From the NCBI GenBank assembly GCA_028673005.1, contig CM054115.1:191464370-191528369 (forward strand): DNA of 64,000 bases, written 5' to 3'. The translations under genes and the position numbers were made by a program. Below the pieces are notes generated by a model, which searched no databases, was not told where the DNA came from, and saw only the letters and a list, made by a program, of their open reading frames with translations. Positions within the stretch are counted from its first letter, which is position 1. Each line of letters starts with the position of its first letter. This DNA comes from Tanypteryx hageni. Lineage: Eukaryota; Arthropoda; Insecta; Odonata; Petaluridae. Below are positions 1-11,300 of the stretch, one piece after another.

Positions 1-2
1 TG

Positions 3-506
3 TACAGAAAAGACCATGCCAATACAATATGTGGCGGAGTATTTTTGGCAATAAGTGAAAAGTACGATAGTTGTCAGATCTATAGTATCGATGAAACGAC
101 CGAGAGCGTGTGGTGCCGCCTATGTAAGGATAATTCGAAAAAGATATATTTATGCTCATTTTACAGACCACCTAATGCCAAAGTTGATTATATTTTAAGT
201 TTAGAGAGGCAATTAGCCGAGCTTAGATCTATTATGAACGACGGTTTTGTGATAATTGGAGGCGATTTTAACTTACCGTCAATCGATTGGGAAAACCTAT
301 GTTTCGTTACGGGAGGTAAAGAACGCGAATCGTGTGAAGCCTTAATTGACACGTTTCATGAATATTCACTAATCCAGATGGTACGAAAAGCAAAGCGTTT
401 GGGCAATGTTCTCGACTTGCTTGCTTCTAACACCCCGCATACGATAACTAAGGTATCCACAGAGAAGGGACTTAGAGACCATCAAGCTTTGTATGCGGAG
501 TGCGAA
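3..506 (+). pseudogene. CR1-like ORF2, endonuclease (APE-type) part, copy A
   Basis: The frame is open from base 3 to the piggyBac insertion. It carries APE-like endonuclease blocks also present in copies B and C: the YRKD...GGGVF-type segment (here altered to ICGGVF), SFYRPPN, IIGGDFNLP and the final block, which reads LRDHQALYAE here where copies B and C have LSDHRAVYAE. The SDH serine/aspartate/histidine motif is therefore degraded (RDH). This domain nicks target DNA for target-primed reverse transcription. The N-terminal part lies outside the window, and the reading frame is cut at the TTAA duplicated by the piggyBac insertion. Confidence 0.85.
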
Positions 507-523
507 TTAACACTAGAACGCCC
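507..523 (+). repeat. piggyBac target duplication TTAA and left TIR
   Basis: TTAA at 507-510 followed by CACTAGAACGCCC at 511-523. This mirrors the right end exactly. Confidence 0.93.
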
Positions 524-1804
524 AAGACCGTCAATTTGAAGTTTTTTTAAATTTCGTTCGCCATAATTTTGGTCGCGTTAATCACAGGATATTTTCCTTA
601 CTTGACTTTTGATGAAGTTTGTGGTTGTTTACGATTCTTAGGTTTTAATCTCCTAATTAAAACGGTTCTCGAGATATAACATGTTTTACCTAGAAGACCC
701 AATGCCGTCAATTTGACGGCTCAATATTTTCCGTTTGCTCTCTGGAGACGAGATCTCTCTTCAATGTTGGTATCGCAATGATAGACCATTTAGAATCTCA
801 GTCATTTTATAACAGCACTAAATACAGAATGGACATTGTAGATCAGATGATTAAGCTGTACTCTGTGAAGGCGGTTTCAAGGAGTTGGCCAGTACATACG
901 TTCCACAACATTCTCGACCTAGCGGGAATAAACGCGTGGGTAATCTACAAGGCTGTTACAGGGAAATCCACATCTATAAAGTAATTCATCCAGCGTCTCC
1001 CTAAATAACTTAGAAAAGATTGCGTAAAAAAGCTACGTCCTGCAGATGCGTCGCCCGTTGCACCGAAACCTGAATTTATACTTGCTGAGAGACTAACACG
1101 CCGCCAATGTCAAGTAAATAACAAATGTAACAAAAAAAGAACCGCCTTTCGTTGCGTTGAATGCCAAAGAATGGTTAGCGGTAAATGCAGCGGGAAAGTG
1201 ACCACGTGTGCGTTGAATGTCTGCAATGAGTGCAGTTCATAAGAAAACCTCTCACAAAATACAAAATTTCTTAGTCAATAGGTAGGGTTTCAGTTTGAAG
1301 GATGACATATATCTCAAGTAATTTCTATTAATGTTTATTCAGTCAAGCCGACTATATTACGTTTTATTATCTTCAGAATAACATTTGTACATTCATAGTT
1401 TTCTTTCATGATAATATCTGTTGCTGAATGCAGCGCGTTATTAGGAATATTTGATTTATGAGTATATTTGAAAAGAAGAATAATTGATAAAAAGCAATAA
1501 GAAGTATGTTTCAACAATATTTTTACTAATATTCTCCAACTCTCACAAAAAAGACAGCGCTCTATTCAAAATATTTTACATTTTGTATTTTACAAGTATG
1601 CTATTAAATATTTACGACCAGATTGTACTTTGCATTTGTAAAATACAATAACATGAAGTTGATATAAGGACTACAGAGATAAAACGTACCGATTACGAAA
1701 TTAATTGTGTTCATTCGAAAGAAAAGAGCGGCGGTAAAGATGAAACAGCCAAATTGACGGCTCAAGGGGTTATAGAATGCAAAAAAAGTCCGGGCGTTCT
1801 AGTG
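511..1804 (+). mobile_element. piggyBac-superfamily DNA transposon, internally deleted, inserted in CR1 copy A
   Basis: A 1,294-bp element with perfect 13-bp terminal inverted repeats, CACTAGAACGCCC at 511-523 and GGGCGTTCTAGTG at 1,792-1,804, flanked on both sides by TTAA (507-510 and 1,805-1,808). Removing the element and one TTAA restores the reading of the CR1 copies B and C (GCGAATTAAAGCTC), which proves the boundaries. The TTAA duplication is the hallmark of piggyBac. Inside lies only the C-terminal part of a transposase on the plus strand, so the element is non-autonomous. Subterminal copies of CCGTCAATTTG occur at 528, 705 and, inverted, at 1,751. Confidence 0.93.
778..1242 (+). pseudogene. 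piggyBac transposase, C-terminal remnant
   Basis: One frame runs from 778 to a TAA at 1,240-1,242, broken only by two in-frame TAA codons (at 982 and about 1,012). It reads through the MDIVDQMIKLYSVK block, which corresponds to the last catalytic-aspartate region of piggyBac transposases (family pattern GVDxxDQMxxxYS), then SRSWP, LDLAGINAWVIYKAVTG, and ends in a cysteine-rich tail with repeated CxxC-type pairs (CNKK, CVEC, CSGK, CNECSS), matching the family's C-terminal zinc-binding domain. The catalytic core upstream, with the other two aspartates, is missing, so this copy cannot make active enzyme. Confidence 0.85.
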
Positions 1805-1808
1805 TTAA
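1792..1808 (-). repeat. piggyBac right TIR and target duplication TTAA
   Basis: GGGCGTTCTAGTG at 1,792-1,804 is the reverse complement of the left terminus, and TTAA follows at 1,805-1,808. The CR1 endonuclease reading resumes directly after it. Confidence 0.93.
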
Positions 1809-3864
1809 AGCTCAAAAGACACCATAAGCCCCTTCGGAATGTATACGCTTTCGCCAAGGCCGACTTTTAAAGTTTCAGCTTACATCTCAAAAGTAACTTT
1901 GTCATTTATCGTGAAAAGACAGAACGATTAGGTCGTGGTTATTGATCAAGGATATACTAGGAAAAGGTATGGATAGATTTATCCCCAGTAATTAAATATC
2001 TGATAAGAACGAACCTCGTTGGTTTTAATAAACAAGTTAGAATTGCCTTAAGACGACAGAGGCGTAGCCACGCAAAATTGAAAAACATACCTACCACTGC
2101 TTTCAATGAGTATCGCACAGCTATAGTCCATGAGTATAACAGTGCCCGCGTATTAGCGAGAAAAACCATGCGTAACGCATTTAACACCTTCCGGAATGAG
2201 GTATTAAATACAAATTTGAAGGAGGATCCAAAAGCGTTCTGGTCCTATGTAAGAGAAGTCAAGGGAGGGGGTCCTTCAATACCTTCCCTGCGATGTGATT
2301 CCGGAGACATCGTTCACGATGGGGAGGATAAAGCTAATCTACTAAACGTTTACTTCGCTAAGGCGTTCACGGCAAGTGGAGATAGACTTGAAGATAATCT
2401 TATTCCCGATGGATGTACTCGGATGGATAATATTAAAATCTTTGAGTTAGGAATAGCGAAGCAAATGGGTGCGATAAAGCCCAACAAAAACCCAGGACCA
2501 GAAGGATTTCCCGCGCGTGTATTAAAAGAACTAGCAGAAGAAATAGCTCCCTTCATTCGGATAGTATTCGGGAAATCCCTTACCCTCTGTGAGGTTCCTG
2601 ATGATTGGAGACTAGCACACGTCACACCTATTCATAGGGGAGGAGTTAAAGAAAACCCCGAAAATTATAGGCCGATTTCTCTAACATCATTATCATCTAA
2701 GATTTTAGAGCACATTATTGTTAGCAACACAATGCGTTATCTCGAGAGTAGATCGCCCTTAGTCAGCTGTCAACATAGCTTCAGAAAAGGTAGATCCTGT
2801 GACACCCAACTCGGTCTGTTTGTGAATGATGTTTTATCATGCGGCGAAAATAGTAAACAGGTCGATGCAGTGTTCTTTGATTTTAGAAAAGCTTCCTCAC
2901 CGTAAGTTGTTATTAAAATTGAGAAATCTTGGCGTTAATGTTAAAGTCATTAACTGGGTTCGCGCTTTCCTTTGGAATAGAAAACAAAAAGTAGTCATCG
3001 ATGGTAAGTCCTCGAGTGTGGCAGATGTAGTCTCTGGAGTGACGCAGGGTTGTGTGATCGGACCTATGCTTTTCTTGCTTTATATAAACGATATCAGCTC
3101 AGTTGTAAAAAGTAATATCAGGCTTTTTGCGGATGACACCGTAGTCTATAGAGAAATTAGTGGTCCTAGCGACCTTCGTCAGCTTCAGGATGATCTGGAT
3201 GCGTTATCTGTTTGGTGCAAAGAATGGCAGCTAGAAATCAATCAGAAAAAGAGTAACGTTCTAAACTTTTGGAAATCTAGAAACCCATCGTCCGTGTTTA
3301 CCTACTGGATAGATGGTGAGAGCATTCCTGTTTCGGAATCCGTGAAATTCCTCGGGATAACCTTGTATCGTGACCTATCTTGGGACACCCACATAAGAAT
3401 AATGATAGTTGCGGCAAATAAGAAGTTGGCCTTTGTGCGTAGGATAGTCAGGAAAAGCACGGAAAAGGTGAGAGAATCCTGTTATTTATCGTTGGTTAGA
3501 CCTCAAATGGAATACGCAGCAGCGGTTTGGGATCCATATCAGAGGGGACTCGTAAAGGATTTAGAAAAAATACAGCGGCGAGCAGCTAGATTCGTAAAAA
3601 AGGAATACGTTAAAAAACAGAGCGTTACGTTACTCATTGAAGAGTAGAATTGGCCATCGTTGAAAGATCGTAGATTTCAGGTAAGACTTAAACTTCTAGA
3701 TAAATATAAGTCGGAGATTTTCATAAATGAAATGAAGAATTATTCGAAAAACAACGTATATCGGACGGAGGGATAATGAGGACAAAATTCGCGAAATATA
3801 TAGTTGGACGGAAAGGTATAAGGAATCCTTTTTCCCTAGGAGAATACGTGACCACAATAGATAA
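1809..3864 (+). pseudogene. CR1-like ORF2, linker and reverse transcriptase part, copy A
   Basis: Continues the endonuclease after the piggyBac element. The nonsense codon at 1,868-1,870 and disruptions up to 2,060 precede a long open stretch from about 2,060 with the RT finger motifs (NPGPEG, HVTPIHRGG, ENYRPISLTS, QHSFRKGRSC). At about 2,896 the LDFRKAFDKV motif A region has lost 11 bp and the frame shifts; the second frame carries GVTQG and FADDTVVY (catalytic aspartates, about 3,130), then the thumb and connection region to a degenerate C terminus with a nonsense codon at about 3,645. The stop equivalent to the intact one is at 3,862. Confidence 0.9.
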
Positions 3865-3953
3865 CTGTGAATAACAATTAGTTAGGAACTTGGTGCGCGG
3901 CACCCCCTGCCATCCTCCGTCAAGGTGACTTGCAGGGTAATATGTAGATGTAG

Positions 3954-4553
3954 AGTTAAAGGTTCTAGAAAGAGGGTTACTTCCGGTTCCCTGGGGAGGG
4001 GTGGGGTTGACGTCGTCCTGAGGTGAAAGGAAATCTGGGTGGCTTGGTTCACTGGTTGAGTCAATATTTAAATCATTGCTTGGGTCGCTGGTTTGTATGC
4101 CCGACAAACTATCTGCTTTATCATGTGATTTGGATAAATAAATTGCTTACAGGTATTTATAATTGACTAGGAATATAAATCAACCTAGATTAGCGCTAAA
4201 GGGAATCCAATCAAATAATATACGATGCGGGGAATAAATTAGATATTAAAATAATGATTTTAGAAAGGAAATATACAAAATCAAATAAGCTAAAAAATAA
4301 AATAAAAAATAATTAAATACAACGGGAAAAGCACTCATTTAGGATAATAAGGCAAACCACAGGACGGGATAAGATAATTATTATTGCGAGGGAAGAGAGT
4401 CAATAAATTCAGTATTCGAGTATATTTCAAAAGTAGGTATTAAAGAAATAAAAAAGTTAAAAGAATAAAGTAAAATAATAATAACACAGAAGCGATTTGG
4501 ACTGTTCCCCTAAGACCCACTTACAGATGACCATTTGAGATATATCTATTTAT
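3954..4553. other. No gene recognised, AT-rich
   Basis: Sequence between the CR1 tail and the LINE ORF1 relic. Open frames here are short and include read-through into the CR1 3' UTR. From about 4,110 it is strongly AT-rich with A-rich runs and shows no repeat structure I can recognise. Confidence 0.5.
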
Positions 4554-5073
4554 TAAGCCTAGCAAGTTCACTTTGCTTGGTGATATAATGTTTTTTGCTG
4601 TCTTTCAGAATAACAATTTTACCCTCCTGAGCCTAAACGTTGTTCACCCCAAATGAAGCTTTGGCATCGCTGAGTAACCTTACTTAAATGGGAGTGAGGG
4701 ACTCGGTAATAAGATAATTACTCGCCTTCAGTGTCTTTTTCAGTTCCCCCACAGCGACGATATCCAAATTATTTCTGAAATATATCATTAACAGTCGTGG
4801 TCTGCTGGACACTGGATTCCTGGCTGGAAGACGGTGAGCGCGTAAAACCATAAACGAATAAACTTCAATATTGAGGTTGCTCCCCAGAAAGCTCTCAGCA
4901 ACTTTTGCGGGATTTTACATTTCCTCCTCGTGGATCCCGCGGATGAGGGGACAATTACGTCTGCCATGCTGATCGAGGTAGTCCAATTTCTCAAAGAGAA
5001 CGTCCGTTTTGGCCTCCAATGATGAGAAGCGTCCTCCGAGAGATTTCACCTCCTCGTTCAATCCCGATTTGAA
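4554..5073 (-). pseudogene. Orphan relic of a LINE ORF1-like (RRM / transposase-22-like) protein
   Basis: Read on the minus strand, one frame runs from a coiled-coil-like start ([18 protein letters not shown]) through RRNCPLIRGI, then after one nonsense codon continues with RAHRLPARNP, RPRLLMIYF, LKKTLKASNYLITESLT, and, after two more stops, EGKIVILKDSKKHYI. This order (leucine-rich coil, RRNxLxIxGI, HRxGR..RPIIVKF, LKxxxxxITESLT, DGKIxxxxD) is that of the nucleic-acid-binding ORF1-like proteins carried by many arthropod LINEs. No endonuclease or RT follows, so only this fragment survives. Its 5' side abuts the purine tract that begins at 5,076. Confidence 0.65.
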
Positions 5074-5075
5074 TT

Positions 5076-6840
5076 TTAAGAGAGAAGAAAAGGGGAGAGG
5101 AGATGAAGGGAGGGGAGATAAAGGGAGAAGAGATCAAGGAAGACGGTAAAGAGAGAAAGACGTTAAGAAGAGAGAGGAGATGAAGGGAGAGCAGATGGAG
5201 AGAGAAAATAAAGAGAGATAAGAGATGGAGGGAAAAGAAATGGAGCGAGAACATAAAGAGAGAGAGGAGATGGAGGGAGAGGAGATGGATGGAGAGGAGA
5301 TGCAGGAGAGGAGAAGGAGGGAGAGGAGATGGTGGGAGAGGAGATGGAGGAATGGGAGATGAAGGAAGAGGAGATGGAGGGAGATGTGATGGAGGGAGAG
5401 GAGATCTAAATGGGGTAGTTCGAGGGAGAGGAGATCTAGGAAGAGGAGATCAAGGAGAGGAGATCAAGCGAGAGAAGATGGAGGGAGAGGAGAAGGAGGG
5501 AGAGGAGATGGAGGGAGATTAGATTGAGGAAGAGAAGATGGAGAGTGAGGATGAGGAGATAGAGGAGATGCAGGGAGAGAAGACGACGGGAGAGGAGATG
5601 CAAGGAGAAAATAAAAAGAGGAGATGGAGAAAGTGGAGTGGGAGAGAGAGGATAAGGAGGACATACGGAGTGAGAGGGGATGGATGGAAAGGATAAGAGA
5701 GAGAGGAGATGTAGAGATAGGAGATGGAGTGAGAGGAAATGGAGGAAGAGTATATGGAGAGATGGGAGATGAAGGGAGAAGATTAATATTGTTCGATATA
5801 TCGAACGGATCTAGACTTGATTTCCAGCATCCGCCAACCCTTCAGCAGGAGAGCGAGTCTAGGGAAGAAAAGACGGGAGAGAGCGGAAGAAAGCACGCAG
5901 ATGAGACAGTGTGATTGTCATGTACGCATGAGGTGTTGACATACCCACGAGCGGAGTTAAATCCATGTACATCGTGGAAAGCATAAAACATTCAATATTA
6001 ACCAAATATAGAAAGGAGATGGAGGGAGTACAGTTGGAGAGAGAGAATGAAGAGAAATGATGGAGGGAGTGGAGACCCTGGAAAAGGATAAAAGGAAGAG
6101 ATGGAGGGAGAGGCGATGGAAGGAGAGGAGATGGAGGGAGAGGATAAAGACATAGAGGATATGAAGGTAGTGGAGTTGCAGAGTGAGAATAAAGAGAAGG
6201 GATGAAGGGAGAGGAAATGTTGGGAGAGGGTAAAGAGAGAGAGAGTAGATGGAGGGAGTAGTTATGTAGAGAGAGAATAAAGAGAACAGATGGAGGGAGA
6301 GGAGATGAAGGGAGATGAGATGGAGGGAGAGGATAAGGAGAGAGATGAAGATGTAGGTAGTTAAGCTGGGGAGAGTGAATAAGGAGATTTAATAGAGAGA
6401 GAGAGAGTATATGAATGGATACGATTTGAAGGGAGAAGATATAGAGAGAGAAGAAATGGAGGGAGTGTAGTTAGAGAGAGAGGATAAAGAGAAGAGATAG
6501 TGGGAAATGAGTTAAAGGGAGAGGATAAGGAGATAGAGTATAAAGAGAAGAGAATTAAGGAGAGAAGTTTGAAGGAGAGGAGTTGGATGGAGAGGATAAA
6601 ATGAATGATAGATCGAGGGTGAGAAAAGGGATGGAGATAGAGGAAATAGAGGAAGAGGAAATGTATGGAGATTATGAGTGAAAGTAGGAGAGAGACGAGA
6701 AGGAGGGAGAAGATAATGTAGTGGGAAGAATCGGTGATGAGATGGAGATCGGAGAAGGGAAAGAGAAATGATGATGGGAGGGCAGAAGCTAAGGTGAAGG
6801 AGGATGGTGAGAGGAATTGCGAATGAATAGTATGCGAGAA
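5076..6840 (+). repeat. Long polypurine low-complexity tract, GAGATGGAGGGAGAG-like units
   Basis: About 1.7 kb of nearly uninterrupted purines on the plus strand made of degenerate units such as GGAGATGGAGGGAGAG and GGATAAAGAGAGAG. The unit length and order vary, as in a minisatellite that has decayed. Open frames in this stretch (for example 5,289-5,522) are artefacts of the repeat, rich in Gly, Arg, Glu and Asp. A 219-bp segment of normal composition interrupts it at 5,783-6,001. Decay of the pattern is gradual at the right end. Confidence 0.85.
5783..6001. mobile_element. Candidate 219-bp insertion inside the purine tract
   Basis: This segment has ordinary base composition, unlike the tract on both sides. 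Its ends are inverted copies of each other, TTAATATTG (5,783-5,791) and CAATATTAA (5,993-6,001), and each end contains TTAA. A perfect 16-bp palindrome GTTCGATATATCGAAC sits at 5,791-5,806. This would fit a miniature element with TTAA target preference, but 9 bp of AT-rich inverted repeat is weak evidence and no second copy is visible here. Confidence 0.3.
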
Positions 6841-8251
6841 TACAAGTAGATAGAGATAGTTAGGATTACGGAGTCTTAGAGTGTGGTGGGATCAGAAAGC
6901 GAGAGAGAAATTGGTTTAGAGAAAAAAGTATGCGTTGTCGAATAGTTTAGCTGATGAGGGTGTGATGAATTTACTGCAAGAATAAGGGAGAGATATTTGT
7001 GGTAAGAGAGAATTAGATGGAAACAGAGGGATGGTGAAAATAACGAGAATACATAGAGAGCTATAGAATAAGAACGGGATTTTATGTCAAAGCAAAAAAT
7101 ATTGAGGAAGATTATAAAATAAAACCAAGTTATGAAACCAGGTTAATTTTTATTGTAGTGCTTAATGGTATGCAATATTTCATGTCTTCCCATCTTTTGC
7201 CCAAATAAATAAATTTTTCGCGCATTCTTTATCGATAAATTCGGCAACTATTTTTTATCAAATAATCCCAATCAAGTTGATGGAATAATTTTAAAATATT
7301 GTTATTTCACTCAATTTAATTTCCAATGAATAAACCACATGGTATTACGTCGTCGTGAATTTCAAAAACATTAAAAACATGGGCAGGAATTGCGAGCTCT
7401 AGGGATGCAACCGGTGGAAACACTGGAAACACATTTGAAGATATGTATATACAAATTTAGCTTACACATTCGTTATCCGATGCAAAGGCTGATTTTGTGG
7501 GTCAAATTGCCACGTGCATATTTTGAAGGCAAACCTACGAAACAGAATGAGTTTCCGCACCTTGAAACTGAATTTGCCGATAAAAAGTGTATTGTTATGA
7601 CATGAAAAACAATATTATATAATCTAATAAGTATAATTGGCTTAATTAATTCATTCAAATGTTCAGTTGAAAGGAAAGAAATATGTACACATAGATGTTT
7701 ATGGGAGGAAGAGTTAACTATTATAAATGTTGGTCTAAATTAAAGAATTGTTATAGAAGTTTTCTTATATTACTATCTGAGATATCTTTCACCTTACAAA
7801 TTTTCAATGTTAATGAAAAACACATTTTGTTGTCAACTGGGTACACACATATAGAGGATATGCAAAATACATAAAAAGTTTTTAGAGAACGAAAGCACTT
7901 AAAATTGTACCTTTGGAAATAATTTGCCAGATTTATAGTTTTTTTGTGATTGCCCTACTTTGAATAACCTTTGTGTTTCTTACTTTCCTACTTTGGTATA
8001 TATTAGGTTTATAATAATTCGTGTAGTTAATATTTAGTAATGTTTATAATGGTTGTCACGTAAATCTTTAGTTTACCATTGCGCTCATTCTCGTGTTAGT
8101 TAAGTGGAAAAAAACCTAAGTGAAAAACATTTTGGAAATAAAATATTTAGTTCAAATCGCTTTAAAAACCCTCTCACTTTGCTTACATATTTATTGCGGT
8201 TAAAATGACACCTTCTTGCTTCTACGTTCTGTAGCTGTTGCGTTATAAATG
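6841..8251. other. No gene recognised
   Basis: Purine-rich decay from the satellite gives way at about 7,080 to AT-rich sequence. The longest open frames (7,390-7,605 plus; 7,473-7,658 minus) overlap on opposite strands and have no recognisable domain. Confidence 0.5.
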
Positions 8252-8391
8252 CACAAACAAACTAAAAAAATCTTCAAAATATTTATGCTAGAGATGAGGA
8301 ATATATCTAAATAAAGTTAACACAAACAAACAAAAAAAATCTTCAAAATATTTATGCTAGAGATGAGGAATATATCTAAATAAAGTCGACA
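8252..8391. repeat. Tandem duplication of a 69-71 bp unit
   Basis: Two adjacent nearly identical units, 8,252-8,320 and 8,321-8,391, each running from CACAAACAAAC through TCTTCAAAATATTTATGC to ATCTAAATAAAGT. They differ by a few substitutions and one A in the homopolymer. Recent local duplication. Confidence 0.85.
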
Positions 8392-11300
8392 CAATAAATA
8401 CAAAAGAAAATTTTACTCAATTATATTCATTTCTAAAACAATCGTCAAATATAAACAGAAAACAGCTTCATCTAGGACAATTAAAATGATTCAGATGCAG
8501 ATGTATTTGTTCCCATATCACAAATGTTGACAGCACTAAATTATGCCGGAAAAAAATGCGAAAAAGCCTAATGCAATAATTAATCATATGAGAACAACAA
8601 CAGATATCATCGTTTACCATTCTGTGAAATTTCCGAACATACGAATTTCTCGGCGTCTTGCGATAATGTTATCTTTCGGGCTAAGGCAAAGTCCTTAAAT
8701 TAAATTAGGTGGTAATAAATGTAACTCATGGTCGTTTACCATTGGGCGTTATACGCTTTTACACTTATGTCAATATACCATTTTGTATTATGCGACAGCA
8801 TAAACTTTATTTAAAATGATCAAGGTAAATGTAATGGTGATAAAGTGGAAATTATGAAATTGGAAAGCATTTCAAATTTTCTGGCCGTAAGCACAGTTTC
8901 CTCCTTTTCCTTCCAATCCACTATCCAGCCGCTTATACTCCCCACCCGCACACCTTCCGCACACACGCACGCTCCCCTTCGCTATTGCTTCCGCCCCTTC
9001 CATCGGCGCCCTGCTCCACGCCATCATATCCTCGTCGCCACCTGCCGCACCACCTCGGCTCTCCATCATCTCCTTAAGGACCCGCTTAACGTACTTGGAC
9101 CCAATATTCGCATCTCCTATCCTCTTGCCTTATTACACTCGCCCAAGGTTCCCCAGGGATCGATCCATTTGTTATTTTTTAAATGTATTCTCACACTCTA
9201 CTAGCAATTTAAATTTCGTTATGAATTTAGCCACTATCCTCTTGAAAAATATTTTATCTGTGTTCTCAATTGATTATTAAGTATTTCATCTTATATAAAC
9301 ATAGCAGTTTATGTTTGTGTAACAGTATGTGATGAAAGATGGGAACATTTTTTCATTCGTAATAAACTATAAATCTATATGCTCGTATGATACCTGATTT
9401 ATTTATAACAAACCAATCACTGTGGAAAAATTTGAGAAACTTATAATGTTAAACTCTTGCTGCAGTTTCATGATTAGGCGTCATAAGTACCAAGCTTTTA
9501 AATCCATGTGCTTGCAATGATAGTCATTATTGCGGTTACAAATGTACCCATCACATCTTTTCAATATAAAATTTTTTCCCAGAAGATAATAAAAGAAAAG
9601 AACATACAGTTGTTTTATTAATCTCGTTCCTTGCGGCGAATTAAACGAAAATGTAGCGATAAATTCCAAATAAAAGATGCGAGAAACGTGCACGTCAGCA
9701 TCCCCGGGGCGCCTTTCCTTAGCGCCGCCCCTTCCGGCCCCACCGCTCGCCCCCAGCACCCTCTCTCTTCAGCCTCCGGGTATCTTCCGCCCCACTCTTC
9801 GCCCCTCTTCCCATGTCCCACCCAATCCAACCGCACCTTCATAGGGCGAGGATTTTCGCTCCGTCTCTCTCTCTCTCTATCTCACGGCACCTCCTATGTC
9901 CCCCCGTAAACCCTTCTCTTTCTCTCTTCATTTCCTACACCCGACTCCCTACTCTCCTGTTCTCTGCTGAACCCTCGCAGCCCTTTCCTTTGTCAGGCGA
10001 AAGGTTGTTTGATAGAATATGCATATGGAAACAACACCGTCCAAACAAATCACGTCATTCTAAACAAACGGCGTTCTCTGTCCGCCTGAAGTGTTCCGAA
10101 TTGCTTGAAATACGGCGGCGATTCGTTTTTAATTTCTAAAGAGCGAGTATGTTTTTAAATTCCCCGCCTGTGATTATCAGCTTTCCTGTGATTCTAATAG
10201 CGATAAAAATCCGATATAATACCCGATATTATGTTAAATTGCTTTTAAAAGGATTTATTTTCACGGTAAATATTCATTTTCTGAATTATATAAACTTAGA
10301 TCTAAACCGATGTGCATTGAAAATACGGACACGTTTTGATTCGATAGGTTACAGTTATATGTACAGAATTTCCTTCTAATGAAGAACATTCAACAGCATT
10401 TCAATGCATGTGATTCTTAAAGATTTCTCTTTAGACCATTTCCTATTTGTGATATATTAATAATTTTTGTATATTTTTATTTTTGCATCGTCCTTATACT
10501 TACATATTACATCATCTGTGCTGCTCATGTGAGCCCTTCCGTCCTCTATCGCCCTATCATTGGTCTTCATCATTGTCTCCTCCATCCTCTATGGATGCCA
10601 TACGGCAAATCCAATTTCCAGGTCTGGCGAATGCTGCGAATACGATTGGAGATTTCAAAATGTATTTTCATCATTCAATTCGTAGTATCATACTACCATA
10701 CGTGTACCATAAACCATTCAAAATTTTTACTTCAACCTATTACATAATTGAACGTTTGAAAATTAGACAATGAAAATTTATTTCATTGAATATGATTAAA
10801 TTAAACTTTTTAAAAAACAATTCGAATTATATTAATAAGAGATTCAGTTTGCAAAAGATCTTTAAGCGCATTGAGTATTGTTTCATTTCAGCCTTTTATT
10901 TAAACAATACATTATACTTTACGATGAATAATAGATACTCGAATTTCATGTTTATCTCTCTCAAACATTAATTTTTCACATAGACAGTTGGATTCGGTGC
11001 CTAAAGTATTTCACAAAGTAACTTATTTAAGTTCTTTTATTAGTTTTTATCACCATACTTTGAGTTAGAAAATAATGCATGATTGAACCATTGCGTTTTA
11101 TGTAAACCTTAACAAAAATAATAACGTTCAAATAAAAATCAGTTTGTTACAAAATATATCTTCATCTCGGAAATTTAGGCATGCAATTAAAAACCCCTTT
11201 AGCCCAAAAAATAAATCCTAAATGTTATTAATTTACAACAAACAATACGGAATCAAAGAAAATAAACTAATATTTCCTTATCCATAATTGTTGAGAAGGA

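Larger units (their letters stand above)
1..3953 (+). mobile_element. CR1-like non-LTR retrotransposon, copy A (5' end outside window, inactive)
   Basis: Endonuclease plus reverse transcriptase LINE running off the left edge of the window. Its 3' end is a short UTR containing the motif GCGCGGCACCCCCTGCC and ending in TATGTAGATGTAG, the same tail as copies B-E in this window. The copy is interrupted by a piggyBac element at 511-1,804. It is clearly dead: a nonsense codon at 1,868, a small deletion near 1,934, and an 11-bp deletion at about 2,896 inside RT motif A. Those lesions are shared with copy B (18,188-21,649), so they predate both insertions. Clade placement rests on the esterase-type ORF1 seen in the related copy C and on RT/EN motifs; it is an inference without a tree. 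Confidence 0.9.

Noticed and set aside
5289..5914. Open frames of Gly/Arg/Glu-rich protein in the purine tract
   Set aside because: They follow the repeat unit and exist only because the tract lacks pyrimidines and so lacks stop codons in some frames.
9481..10139. Overlapping Pro/Ser-rich frames on both strands at 9.5-10.1 kb
   Set aside because: C/T-rich patch read in several frames; no domain, no consistent frame.
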